DNA of 64,000 bases from SpSt-398 sp041752235 (GTDB lineage: Bacteria > Bacteroidota > Bacteroidia > Chitinophagales > Chitinophagaceae): NCBI GenBank assembly GCA_041752235.1, contig JBGSHM010000018.1:5794-69793 (forward strand), read 5' to 3'. A program made the position numbers and the translations under genes. Positions 17,914-26,293 of the stretch are shown here, one piece after another. The first letter of the stretch is position 1; each line of letters begins with the position of its first letter. Below the pieces are notes generated by a model. The model saw only the letters and a program-made list of their open reading frames with translations, had not been told where the DNA came from and made no database searches.

Positions 17914-20736
17914 CTATCCCTTCTTCCCCAAATTAAAATCATACGTAAACCCAAGTGAAATAGTTGAACCGGGTTTGAAACTATAGAACAGGCGATCAGT
18001 TCCTTCTTTGAATGCTTTCTTGCTGTCCACATTCTCATAGAAATAATAAGCCGGGTTCAACATATCAGCCCAGGTAAATTTGAGCTCACCCCGGTTGTTC
18101 AAAATTTTTCTTGTCAATTGCAGGTCAACCTGATTACGAGGGCGTTCATATACATCCGGGAAACCCAGGTTATTGATACCCACCAGCGCCAAACGTTGGC
18201 CAATGCGGTTATAGAGCAGCGATCCAGTCCAATTTCCATTCTCACTGTTATACTGCACACCCAGATTGATCAGATAGGGAGACTGTCCTTGCAAAGGCCG
18301 GTTGCTTGATTCAGTAGCGCCACTACCCGATGTAGAGGCCAGGGTTACTTTGGAATAGATATAGGTCAGGTTGGCAAATACATTGAATACTTCAAGATCA
18401 TCGCTGATAAAATCAAGTGCTTTCCGTATCTCGATCTCTCCACCCAGGGCATAGGCCTCATCTGCATTCTGGAACTGATAGTTCCTACGATCGAGTACGC
18501 TGGAAGGGTTCAGCCGAAGTTCGATGGGATCATTAAAGAATTTATAGAAAGCGCCAATGGAAACACCTTCTCCACCCTTGGGATAGAATTCGTAACGAAC
18601 ATCACCATTCAGGATCGTTCCACGCTGCAGATCGGGATTACCATTTACTGCATAGTTCACTTCATAATCAAAGAAGGAGAACGGAGCGATCTCCCGAAAC
18701 TCGGGGCGGCTTACCGTACGGCTACCGGCGATACGGATATTTTGTTTTTTATCGGGACTGATGGTCAGGTTAAACGAAGGCAGTACATCCCATTTCTCAT
18801 TGTCTACTACCACCCGCTTGGCTGTAACATCCTTGGTGGTGAGGAACTGTTGGAAATTTTCTACGCGCACACCCCAAACCAAACGTACCATGTCACCAAA
18901 CTTATTATCAAGCTGGCCATACATGCCATTCACGATGGAGACACCAAAGTATTTATCCTGGTTATTGGTAAAATCTTCAATGATGAATCCATTGTTGGAA
19001 ATATTAGAGGGAACGAAGATCTGATCGTAAGGAAGTTCCAACCTGCTGTTATCAAACTGCGCAGAGGAGGCTGGGATATATCGGAAAATGCGGCTACGGA
19101 AATCACGGATACGGATCAGGGTAGAACCGCCCGCTTTGAATTTCTGGTTAGTTCCAGCCATCTTAAAGGGGATCTCCAGACTACCTACTGCACCATAGCT
19201 ATAGTCTTTAAGTTTACTGTCGAAACGACGCGTATCATCATCGTTCATTTCAAAAGGATCGGCACTGCCCTGCGAACGGAAATAAGATTGGGTGCGGAGA
19301 TCGGGTTGGATCTTCCAGTTGTAACCGATATTTCCATTCCAGGTCAATTTCACTCCACTGTTGGTGAGGCGGTGTTCGCCTTCTAACTGAGCCGTATAAA
19401 GGCTGCGTTGGTTGAGTACGGATGAACTGAATTCAATATCCTGCACACGGTCAACCGAGAAACCGGTACGGGTGTAAAAATTATCTTCAAACAGTTGGTT
19501 GAACAGGTTTTTAAAAGAAATTTTATGCTTGCCTTTTACATACGTAAAATTGGCAATGGCGCCTACGTTGACACTGTAACGATTTTGACGGTCATTCAAC
19601 TGTACGAGCAGGGTGCCATTATCCTCGTGTAACTCACGGGTTACATCATACACCAACATGCTGTTGCGGTAGATCAATGAAATAACCGATCCAAAGGTGC
19701 CGCCATTCTTGAATTTGGTGGCATTGCCCCAGGTCAAACTATAAGTTTGATTGGGAGCGGCTGTGGTGGTCTTTCTTTTATATACATCGCTATTGAAAAG
19801 TCGGCTAATGGCCAATTGTTGGTTGAACCCTGTTGGGTTGGCACCCAGCACACGATAGGCCTGGGGGCTGGTAGGGAATCCTGCGGGAATGCTCCGTGTG
19901 CCATCATCAAAACCCAGCCAATCGGTGGCATTGCGCTCGTTGCTGGTGAAATCCTTAAAAGCGGATTGGGTATTAAACCCGATTGTAAGACCTACACTCA
20001 GGGTATTCCGGGAAGGAACATCTTTGGTGTTGATCTGAACCACACCACCGGCAAATTCACCTGTCAGTTCGGGTGTGGCGGTCTTATTTATAATAATATT
20101 ATCTACCAGGGTAGCAGGAAATACATCAAAGGAGAAAGCTTTTTTGTCCGGCTCAGTACTGGGTAATTGTGCATTGTTAATGATCGCAGCGTTATAGCGG
20201 TCGCTCAAACCACGGATGATTATAAAACGGTTGTCCTGGATACTTGCGCCCGACACACGCTTCAACACCTCACCCGTATTTTTATCGGGTGTGCGGCGGA
20301 TAAAGTCAGCAGCCAGACCACTTGAAAGAGCGGGGTTGCTGCGCTGAAAGGTCAACAAGGCGGCGGTGGATTCTTGTTTGCGGGTAGAGCGGATAACTAC
20401 ATTCTCCCCGGTCTTCACCTGTCTGTCCAACACGATAGTCAGGGAGTTATCCATGTTTTGCCCGACTTCGATATCGGAAACTTCTTTCGTGTTGAAACCA
20501 ACGCTGGAAACAGAGATAGTGTATTTGCCGGGGTTCAGGCTTACGGAGAAACGACCTTCAATGTCTGCGATATAGCTTCCAGTTACTCCGGTTACCACGA
20601 TAGTCGCTCCCGGAATGGGTTCATTCTTTTCATTCACCACTTTACCATTCAACCTCACGCTTTGCGCCAGGACCTGGTTTGTAAAAAGGAAAAGCGTTAC
20701 CAGGGTTACTAATCGAGCCAATTTTGATCGCAGCAT
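17914..20736 (-). CDS. TonB-dependent receptor without SusD partner
   Basis: 940 residues. Signal peptide (LARLVTLVTLFLFTNQVLAQ), carboxypeptidase-regulatory-like domain (LNGKVVNEKNEPIPGATIVV, about residues 27-110), plug domain (about 115-240, with IQDNRFIIIRGLSDRYNAA and GEFAGGVVQINTKD), then a barrel ending in GFTYDFNLGKKG. There is no adjacent susD; a beta-helix lipoprotein follows instead. It is divergent from the DUF47-PiT pair, and the 324-bp region between them carries the 11-bp-periodic TGTTACC-like array that starts 35 bp before this ATG. I infer a phosphate-regulated uptake role; the imported molecule is not known. Confidence 0.88.
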   Translation of the reverse strand: MLRSKLARLVTLVTLFLFTNQVLAQSVRLNGKVVNEKNEPIPGATIVVTGVTGSYIADIEGRFSVSLNPGKYTISVSSVGFNTKEVSDIEVGQNMDNSLTIVLDRQVKTGENVVIRSTRKQESTAALLTFQRSNPALSSGLAADFIRRTPDKNTGEVLKRVSGASIQDNRFIIIRGLSDRYNAAIINNAQLPSTEPDKKAFSFDVFPATLVDNIIINKTATPELTGEFAGGVVQINTKDVPSRNTLSVGLTIGFNTQSAFKDFTSNERNATDWLGFDDGTRSIPAGFPTSPQAYRVLGANPTGFNQQLAISRLFNSDVYKRKTTTAAPNQTYSLTWGNATKFKNGGTFGSVISLIYRNSMLVYDVTRELHEDNGTLLVQLNDRQNRYSVNVGAIANFTYVKGKHKISFKNLFNQLFEDNFYTRTGFSVDRVQDIEFSSSVLNQRSLYTAQLEGEHRLTNSGVKLTWNGNIGYNWKIQPDLRTQSYFRSQGSADPFEMNDDDTRRFDSKLKDYSYGAVGSLEIPFKMAGTNQKFKAGGSTLIRIRDFRSRIFRYIPASSAQFDNSRLELPYDQIFVPSNISNNGFIIEDFTNNQDKYFGVSIVNGMYGQLDNKFGDMVRLVWGVRVENFQQFLTTKDVTAKRVVVDNEKWDVLPSFNLTISPDKKQNIRIAGSRTVSRPEFREIAPFSFFDYEVNYAVNGNPDLQRGTILNGDVRYEFYPKGGEGVSIGAFYKFFNDPIELRLNPSSVLDRRNYQFQNADEAYALGGEIEIRKALDFISDDLEVFNVFANLTYIYSKVTLASTSGSGATESSNRPLQGQSPYLINLGVQYNSENGNWTGSLLYNRIGQRLALVGINNLGFPDVYERPRNQVDLQLTRKILNNRGELKFTWADMLNPAYYFYENVDSKKAFKEGTDRLFYSFKPGSTISLGFTYDFNLGKKG

Positions 20737-20753
20737 ATCATCAATTTTCGCTG

Positions 20754-20761
20754 CAAAAGAA
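20754..20761 (-). promoter_or_regulatory. Near-consensus -7 element of the TonB receptor gene
   Basis: The minus strand reads TTCTTTTG, one mismatch from TAnnTTTG, 17 nt upstream of the ATG at 20736. The edge of the periodic 7-mer array lies 9 bp further upstream, the spacing expected if an activator replaces the -33 contact. Confidence 0.4.
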
Positions 20762-20770
20762 CTACCCCAA

Positions 20771-20832
20771 TATTATTGGGACGTTACCCCAGTGTTATCG
20801 AATTGTGATGACAATGTTACCGGAATATTACC
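20771..20832. promoter_or_regulatory. Pho-box-like array of 7-mers at 11-bp period
   Basis: On the plus strand six 7-mers follow one another with 4-bp spacers: TATTATT at 20771, CGTTACC at 20782, TGTTATC at 20793, TGTGATG at 20804, TGTTACC at 20815 and TATTACC at 20826. The middle four to five fit a TGTTACC consensus. A 7+4 bp direct-repeat layout is that of the PhoB Pho box of Proteobacteria (TGTCAT-like units). Further TGTTACC copies occur at 20932-20938 (minus) and 20995-21001 (plus, 36 bp before the DUF47 -7 element). The rest of the 20737-21060 gap is AT-rich with nothing else recognised. Confidence 0.55.
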
Positions 20833-21037
20833 AAAATTTGCACATTCCAATTATACTACTGATTATCAATAGTTAATAGCAGATAATCCGACAAAGACCG
20901 CTTACAAAAATCAACGGGTTGTTTATGATTTGGTAACATTGGTCTGGATAGAATACCGATTAGGGACTCCTATATTATTACTATATTAAAAAATTGTTAC
21001 CAAATTTTATAAAACCCTGATTGCCTTCTGAATACTT

Positions 21038-21045
21038 AATCTTTG
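21038..21045 (+). promoter_or_regulatory. Near-consensus -7 element of DUF47-PiT operon
   Basis: AATCTTTG, one mismatch from TAnnTTTG, lies 15 nt before the ATG at 21061 and overlaps the in-frame TTG at 21043, which makes the ATG the better start. Confidence 0.4.
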
Positions 21046-21060
21046 CGCAAAATTTGTGCT

Positions 21061-21708
21061 ATGGGGCTTAATTCCTTTCTCAAGATCTTCATGCCTAAAA
21101 ACCTCATTTTTTATGAGTTGTTCGAAAAGGTGGCCGATAATGGGGCCATCATGGGCCAAAAATTAAAGGACATCGTTGCGGAGCCGGATTTTGATAAAAG
21201 GGCAGCCCTGATCATTGAGGTGGAAGACCTCGAACATGCCAATGACGACCTGACGCACCGGATCTTTACAGAATTGGGACGGAATTTTATCACCCCCTTT
21301 GACCGTGAGGATATCCACTACCTGGCTACATCCCTGGATGATATCGCCGATTACATTTATGCTTCTGCCAAGAAGATCAATTTCTACCGGGTAAACCCGA
21401 ATGATACCGGCATGCAGAAATTTGCCGATATGATTGAGCAGGGAACCGTGCTGGTGCGTAAAGCGGTAGGTGGTTTACGCGATATGAAAAATCTCCGTCA
21501 GGTAACCGAATCATTGGTCAAGATCAACAGTATCGAGAACCAGGCCGATGATGTATTTGACCTCTGTATTGAGCGGTTGTTTGCGATGGAAGAAGATGCC
21601 AAAGAGGTGATCAAGAAGCGAGAGATCTACCAGGTTATGGAGATCGTGACCGATAAATGTGAGGATGCCAGTAACGTGATCGAGTCGATCATCATTAAAT
21701 ATGCGTAA
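21061..21708 (+). CDS. DUF47 (PhoU-like) partner of PiT phosphate transporter
   Basis: 215 residues from the ATG at 21061 (MGLNSFLKIFMPKN). All-alpha protein of the DUF47/UPF0111 family, a relative of PhoU, with the characteristic EDLEHANDDLTHRIFTELGRNFITPFDREDIHYLATSLDDIADYI-type helices (residues about 60-105). Acidic/His clusters in these helices are thought to bind metals in PhoU-like proteins. Its stop codon abuts the start codon of the PiT gene (TAA|ATG), a coupling seen in many bacteria, where DUF47 proteins are thought to modulate PiT. Cytosolic, peripheral to the membrane. Confidence 0.93.
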   Translation: MGLNSFLKIFMPKNLIFYELFEKVADNGAIMGQKLKDIVAEPDFDKRAALIIEVEDLEHANDDLTHRIFTELGRNFITPFDREDIHYLATSLDDIADYIYASAKKINFYRVNPNDTGMQKFADMIEQGTVLVRKAVGGLRDMKNLRQVTESLVKINSIENQADDVFDLCIERLFAMEEDAKEVIKKREIYQVMEIVTDKCEDASNVIESIIIKYA

Positions 21709-22905
21709 ATGACCTTCCTGATCGTTATCATCACCCTCGCCCTCATTTTTGATTATATCAATGGATTTCACGATGCGGCCAACTCGATCGCTACCGTGGT
21801 ATCCACCAAGGTACTGACCCCTTTTCAGGCTGTACTTTGGGCTGCTGCCTTTAACTTCATTGCCTTTTTTATTTTCAAGGATCATGGTGTGGCTAATACG
21901 ATCGCGAAAACGGTCAAACAGGAATTTATTACCCTGCCGGTCATTTTCGCTGGGTTGGTGGCAGCAATCATGTGGAACCTGCTTACCTGGTGGTTTGGTA
22001 TCCCTTCTTCGTCTTCACATACACTGATCGGAGGGTTTGCCGGAGCTGCCATTGCCCATGCCGGAACTTTTTCATCGGTGAATTCCGATCCGGTTTTTAA
22101 AACCGTCATTTTCATCTTCCTGGCTCCGGTAATTGGCATGTTAGCCGCATTCATTATTTCACTCTGGTTCATTCATTCCTTTCAGAAAGGATGGCTACCT
22201 AAGATTATTTCTTCAATTATCATTGTGGGAGTCGTGGTATTCCTGTTCTTTAGCCTGGAAACAAGACCCGAGAAACTCACCGGAAATTTTGATACCTATT
22301 TCTGGAAAGTGATTTTCCATGGCGCCAACTTTAAATGGATTTTGTTATCACTCATCATGCTCATCATGGCTACTTTTTCCATGTACCTGAGCAATCTGAA
22401 TGCGAACAAGGCCAATGCCTGGTTTAAGCGACTACAGTTGGTATCCTCCGCCGCGTTTAGTATCGGTCATGGTGGAAATGATGCCCAGAAAGTAATGGGT
22501 ATCATCACAGCCGCCCTGATTGCCCACGGTGAGATCGGCGGTTTTGGCGATATGCCTGTTTGGGTGCCCCTGGCCTGTTATTCGGCCATCGGTCTGGGAA
22601 CCATGAGCGGAGGTTGGAAGATCGTAAAGACCATGGGTACGCGGATCACCAAAGTGACACCATTTGAAGGGGTAGCCGCAGAAACAGCGGGTGCCATCAC
22701 CCTTTTTGTTACCGAAGCCCTCAAAATACCTGTCAGTACCACCCATACCATCACCGGATCTATCATCGGGGTAGGCGCTACCAAACGCCTGTCTGCCGTG
22801 CGTTGGGGGGTTACAGTCAACCTTTTATGGGCGTGGATTCTGACAATACCGATCAGCGGATTGCTCGCTGCCGGAGTTTATCTTATCGTCCGGTTTTTTA
22901 TCTAG
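21709..22905 (+). CDS. PiT-family inorganic phosphate transporter
   Basis: 398 residues, about ten membrane segments. Both halves carry the PiT signature: INGFHDAANSIATVVST near residues 14-31 and SIGHGGNDAQKVMGIITAAL near residues 249-268. The cation (H+ or metal-phosphate) symporter family PF01384 has low to moderate phosphate affinity. The gene begins directly after the DUF47 stop, so the two are cotranscribed and probably translationally coupled. It is in the inner membrane and would complete a phosphate route with the divergent outer-membrane receptor. No deviation from the family was seen. Confidence 0.95.
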   Translation: MTFLIVIITLALIFDYINGFHDAANSIATVVSTKVLTPFQAVLWAAAFNFIAFFIFKDHGVANTIAKTVKQEFITLPVIFAGLVAAIMWNLLTWWFGIPSSSSHTLIGGFAGAAIAHAGTFSSVNSDPVFKTVIFIFLAPVIGMLAAFIISLWFIHSFQKGWLPKIISSIIIVGVVVFLFFSLETRPEKLTGNFDTYFWKVIFHGANFKWILLSLIMLIMATFSMYLSNLNANKANAWFKRLQLVSSAAFSIGHGGNDAQKVMGIITAALIAHGEIGGFGDMPVWVPLACYSAIGLGTMSGGWKIVKTMGTRITKVTPFEGVAAETAGAITLFVTEALKIPVSTTHTITGSIIGVGATKRLSAVRWGVTVNLLWAWILTIPISGLLAAGVYLIVRFFI

Positions 22906-22916
22906 AAAGAAATGCT

Positions 22917-22924
22917 GAATTTTG
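22917..22924 (+). promoter_or_regulatory. Near-consensus -7 element of galE
   Basis: GAATTTTG differs from TAnnTTTG at one base and lies 16 nt before the galE ATG, in a 35-bp gap after the PiT stop. Confidence 0.3.
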
Positions 22925-22940
22925 CCCACAAATTTGAACT

Positions 22941-23996
22941 ATGGCAAAAATCCTGGTAACGGGAGGATGTGGTTATATCGGTTCGCATACCCTGGTTGAC
23001 CTTATCGAGAATGGCTATGAAGTAATTTCCGTTGACAATAATTCCCGGTCGAGCAGCAAGATCCTGGATGGCGTGGAAAAGATCACGGGAAAGAAAGTAA
23101 AGAACTACCGCGTAGACCTTTGCAATTTTGATGATACGTTTGCGATCTTTCAGGAAAACCCTGATCTTACTGGTATCATTCATTTTGCGGCGTATAAAGC
23201 CGTTGGCGAGTCGGTTGAGCAGCCCCTCCTTTATTTTGAAAATAACCTGATGTCGCTGATCAACCTGCTGAAATGCACACAGGAATTCAAAACCCCTCAT
23301 TTTGTTTTCTCCTCCTCTTGTACGGTATATGGCAATCCGGATGAGATACCGGTAACGGAAAGGACACCACCCAAGCCGGCAGCCTCTCCCTATGGCTATA
23401 CCAAACAAATGGGTGAGCAGATCGTCAATGAATTTTCAAAGGCCAACGATACCCAGTGTATCCTCCTGCGCTATTTTAACCCGGTTGGCGCACACCCCTC
23501 GATTGAGATCGGCGAAATGCCCATGGGTAAACCCCAAAATCTTTTTCCCGCTATTACCCAAACCGCTATCGGCAAACTTCCCATGCTGGTAGTGTATGGC
23601 GACGATTATGACACCCGCGATGGTTCCTGTTTGCGCGACTTTATCCATGTCTCCGACCTGGCTCATGCCCATACCCTCGCCCTTCAATACCTGGAAAATG
23701 ACCGCAATGACAGCCGTTGTGAAGTATTCAACCTGGGTACCGGAAATGGGGTGACCGTACTCGAAGCCATCAAATCGTTTGAAAAAGTAAGCGGTCAAAA
23801 ACTCAACTACCGTATCGGCCCACGCCGCTCTGGTGATGTGATCGCGATCTATGCCAATAATGACCTGGCCTCCGACCTGCTTGGATGGACCATTCAATAC
23901 AGCCTGGAAGAAATGATCAGCAGCGCCTGGAAATGGGAATTGAAATTGAAGCAGGATGAAACGGTGTTCACCAGGGGAAAGTCGGAACTTAATTAA
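22941..23996 (+). CDS. galE: UDP-glucose 4-epimerase
   Basis: 351 residues, the usual length of the extended short-chain dehydrogenase epimerases. The NAD-binding loop GGCGYIGSH is at residues 8-16, SSSCTVYG near 130, and the catalytic YGYTK (Tyr-X3-Lys) at 151-155. The C-terminal substrate domain includes NLGTGNGVTVLEAIKSFEKV and a late GDVIAIYANNDLA. It interconverts UDP-glucose and UDP-galactose for glycan synthesis in the cytosol. It has its own near-consensus promoter and is followed, after a 76-bp gap with an AGCTATTAG-type repeat, by a transketolase half. Confidence 0.94.
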   Translation: MAKILVTGGCGYIGSHTLVDLIENGYEVISVDNNSRSSSKILDGVEKITGKKVKNYRVDLCNFDDTFAIFQENPDLTGIIHFAAYKAVGESVEQPLLYFENNLMSLINLLKCTQEFKTPHFVFSSSCTVYGNPDEIPVTERTPPKPAASPYGYTKQMGEQIVNEFSKANDTQCILLRYFNPVGAHPSIEIGEMPMGKPQNLFPAITQTAIGKLPMLVVYGDDYDTRDGSCLRDFIHVSDLAHAHTLALQYLENDRNDSRCEVFNLGTGNGVTVLEAIKSFEKVSGQKLNYRIGPRRSGDVIAIYANNDLASDLLGWTIQYSLEEMISSAWKWELKLKQDETVFTRGKSELN

Positions 23997-24020
23997 CCAT
24001 TATAAATTCATAAACGCCGA

Positions 24021-24057
24021 AAGCTAATGACACATAGCTATTAGCCGCTGGCATAAG
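24021..24057. repeat. AGCTATTAGC-family dispersed repeat copy
   Basis: AAGCTAATGACACATAGC followed by TATTAGCCGCTGGC shares the core word of the inverted repeat at 17785-17909. It sits in the galE-transketolase gap. Confidence 0.4.
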
Positions 24058-24072
24058 AAAACAACCATCAAC

Positions 24073-25026
24073 ATGCTTAAAGACATTCAATCGATCGGAA
24101 ACAAAGACACCCGAAGCGGCTTCGGGGACGGTATTGCTGAAGTAGCTAAAAAAAATCCGAATGTAGTAGCGTTGACCGCTGATCTCGCCGGTTCGCTGAA
24201 GTTGAATCAGTTTATTAAAGAATTTCCCGATCGTTTTATCCAGTGTGGTATTGCCGAAGCAAACATGATCGGTATCGCAGCCGGATTAACCATCGGTGGA
24301 AAAATACCTTATACCACCACATTTGCCAATTTCTCTACCGGTCGGGTATATGACCAGATCCGGCAGAGTGTGGCCTATAGTGGCAAGAATGTAAAAATTT
24401 GCGCCTCTCACGCCGGACTTACCCTCGGAGAAGATGGCGCCACGCACCAGATACTGGAAGATATCGGTCTGATGAAAATGTTGCCGGGAATGACCGTGAT
24501 CGTACCCTGCGATTATGCACAGACCAAGGCCGCAACCATCGCGATTGCCGATTATGAAGGACCTGTTTATCTCCGCTTTGGCCGCCCCTCCTGGCCTATA
24601 TTCACTACTGAGCTACCCTTTGAGATCGGTAAGGCACAATTCTTCAGCGAAGGAACCGATGTAACCATCTTTGCCTGTGGCCACCTGGTTTGGAACGCGA
24701 TCCAGGCTGGAATACAACTTCAGGAAAAAGGGATCAGTGTAGAAGTGGTAAACATTCATACCATCAAACCTCTGGATGAGGCAGCGGTGATCGCTTCGCT
24801 AAAAAAGACCAAATGCGCCGTAACCGCAGAAGAACACAATATCATTGGCGGATTAGGTGATGCCATTGCGCAGGTTGCTGCCAAACACATTCCTGTACCC
24901 ATTGAATTCATTGGTACACAGGATACATTTGGTGAAAGTGGAACGCCGAAAGAGTTAATGAAAAAATATGGACTGGATATAAGCGATATTGTCGCGGCTG
25001 CTGAAAAAGCCATTTCCCGGAAATAA
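24073..25026 (+). CDS. Transketolase family protein, C-terminal half
   Basis: 317 residues corresponding to the Pyr and C-terminal domains of transketolase/DXS (RSGFGDGIAEVAKKNPNVVALTADL, then GIAEANMIGIAAGLTIGGKIPYTTTFANF with the catalytic Glu-binding region, and SHAGLTLGEDGATHQ). The TPP diphosphate-binding (PP) domain with GDG-N is missing, so it must work with a separate N-terminal subunit. In most Bacteroidota the two halves are adjacent, N then C. Here the upstream gene is galE and the downstream gene a sigma factor, so the N-half is elsewhere. Pentose phosphate pathway, cytosolic. Confidence 0.88.
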   Translation: MLKDIQSIGNKDTRSGFGDGIAEVAKKNPNVVALTADLAGSLKLNQFIKEFPDRFIQCGIAEANMIGIAAGLTIGGKIPYTTTFANFSTGRVYDQIRQSVAYSGKNVKICASHAGLTLGEDGATHQILEDIGLMKMLPGMTVIVPCDYAQTKAATIAIADYEGPVYLRFGRPSWPIFTTELPFEIGKAQFFSEGTDVTIFACGHLVWNAIQAGIQLQEKGISVEVVNIHTIKPLDEAAVIASLKKTKCAVTAEEHNIIGGLGDAIAQVAAKHIPVPIEFIGTQDTFGESGTPKELMKKYGLDISDIVAAAEKAISRK

Positions 25027-25062
25027 TATTAAAGATTATTTTTAGTCCTTATACCTCCACCA

Positions 25063-25617
25063 ATGCCTTTGCCGAACCAGAGCGATACCGAATTATTACA
25101 GCAGTTCCGCGATCCCGCAACGCGGGAAAAGGCCTACACCGCTATTATCCGGAAATATCAGGAAAAACTCTATTGGCACCTGCGCCGAATGGTGGTCAAC
25201 CACGACGATGCCAATGATGTATTGCAAAATGTGCTGATCCGGGTGTGGAATGGGTTGGAAAAATTCAGGGAAGACAGTCAGCTCTATACCTGGCTCTACC
25301 GGGTGGCCACCAACGAATGCCTGACCTACCTGGAACAACAGAAAAAACGGGCTTCCGTATCTTTAAGTGAGGTAGAAACGGGGCTCGAAAACAAGATCCG
25401 GGCAGAACAGAACTTCGATGCGAATAAGTTAGAATGGAGACTCCAATTAGCCATACAGCAACTGCCTGAAAAACAAAGAATTGTATTCCAGTTGCGGTAT
25501 TATGATGAAATGCCCTACGAGGAAATGAGCCGGGTTTTGGAAACCAGCGAGGGCGCGCTGAAGGCGAGTTACCACCATGCGGTCAAGAAAATCGAGGACT
25601 ACATAAAAAATCATTAA
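25063..25617 (+). CDS. ECF-type RNA polymerase sigma factor
   Basis: 184 residues. Region 2 (about residues 20-88) reads YWHLRRMVVNHDDANDVLQN then LYTWLYRVATNECLTYL; region 4 (about 125-180) reads LPEKQRIVFQLRYYDEMPYEEMSR and ALKASYHHAVKKIEDYI. No region 1.1 or 3, as in extracytoplasmic-function sigma factors. TATTTTTA at 25037-25044 is a one-mismatch -7 element. Two genes follow at gaps of 37 and 27 bp: a membrane protein that is probably its anti-sigma partner and a Spy-like periplasmic protein, suggesting an envelope stress module. Confidence 0.92.
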   Translation: MPLPNQSDTELLQQFRDPATREKAYTAIIRKYQEKLYWHLRRMVVNHDDANDVLQNVLIRVWNGLEKFREDSQLYTWLYRVATNECLTYLEQQKKRASVSLSEVETGLENKIRAEQNFDANKLEWRLQLAIQQLPEKQRIVFQLRYYDEMPYEEMSRVLETSEGALKASYHHAVKKIEDYIKNH

Positions 25618-25654
25618 ACTTTGGGGTTGATAGATTGTCCTATGTAACGAGATC

Positions 25655-26266
25655 ATGAAAAAGCAAAGAGACATACAAGAAGAACTGGCCTCCCTGGAGA
25701 GCACTCTTGCCACACAAAGCATTGAAAATGTTTTTGTTGTGCCAAAAGGCTACTTTGAAGGGCTGGCGGAAACGGTTTTGAACCGGATCCGGAGCCAGGA
25801 AGAGCTGGAAAGCCTGTCGCCTTTGTTGAGCAGCCTCAAAAAGCAGGTTCCCTACGAAGTACCTGCGGGCTATTTTGATAAGAGTATTACCATCCCTGTT
25901 TCCGAAACAAAGGATCAACCGCTCGGAAAACCGGCCAAAGTCGTTTCACTGGGAAGCCGCCTGATGCGATATGCCGTAGCGGCAGTCATCACCGGTGCAG
26001 TGGTTATTGGCGGGATCCGGCTATTGGATAACAATAAATCCAATGCTAATCCGGAAACAGCCATCGCCAAGCAATTGGGTAAAGACATCAAGAACCAGGA
26101 GATCAGCAAAGAGGAAGTGGATGATTTTCTTGACCTGACGGAAGCCATTGCAGCCGTAGATTCCAAACAAGAACCTGTTGTCAATACCGGGAATACCAAC
26201 CTGAATGATGTTTCCGACAAGGAATTGCTCGATTTCATGGACGTATTGCCCGATGAGATGAACTGA
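25655..26266 (+). CDS. Membrane protein, probable anti-sigma partner of the ECF sigma factor
   Basis: 203 residues. The N-terminal part carries two copies of a Val-Pro-X-Gly-Tyr-Phe motif (VPKGYFEGL near residue 29 and VPAGYFDKS near 69). One membrane segment (RYAVAAVITGAVVIGGIRLL) lies at about residues 108-127, followed by an acidic C-terminal domain of about 75 residues, presumably periplasmic, with EEVDDFLDLTEAI and KELLDFMDVLPDEM as two related helices. Topology and position directly after an ECF sigma gene fit a transmembrane anti-sigma factor, but I see no classic zinc-finger (ZAS) motif. The function is inferred from context. Confidence 0.65.
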   Translation: MKKQRDIQEELASLESTLATQSIENVFVVPKGYFEGLAETVLNRIRSQEELESLSPLLSSLKKQVPYEVPAGYFDKSITIPVSETKDQPLGKPAKVVSLGSRLMRYAVAAVITGAVVIGGIRLLDNNKSNANPETAIAKQLGKDIKNQEISKEEVDDFLDLTEAIAAVDSKQEPVVNTGNTNLNDVSDKELLDFMDVLPDEMN

Positions 26267-26293
26267 CATTAATGAATCATATGCAGACGTGAA

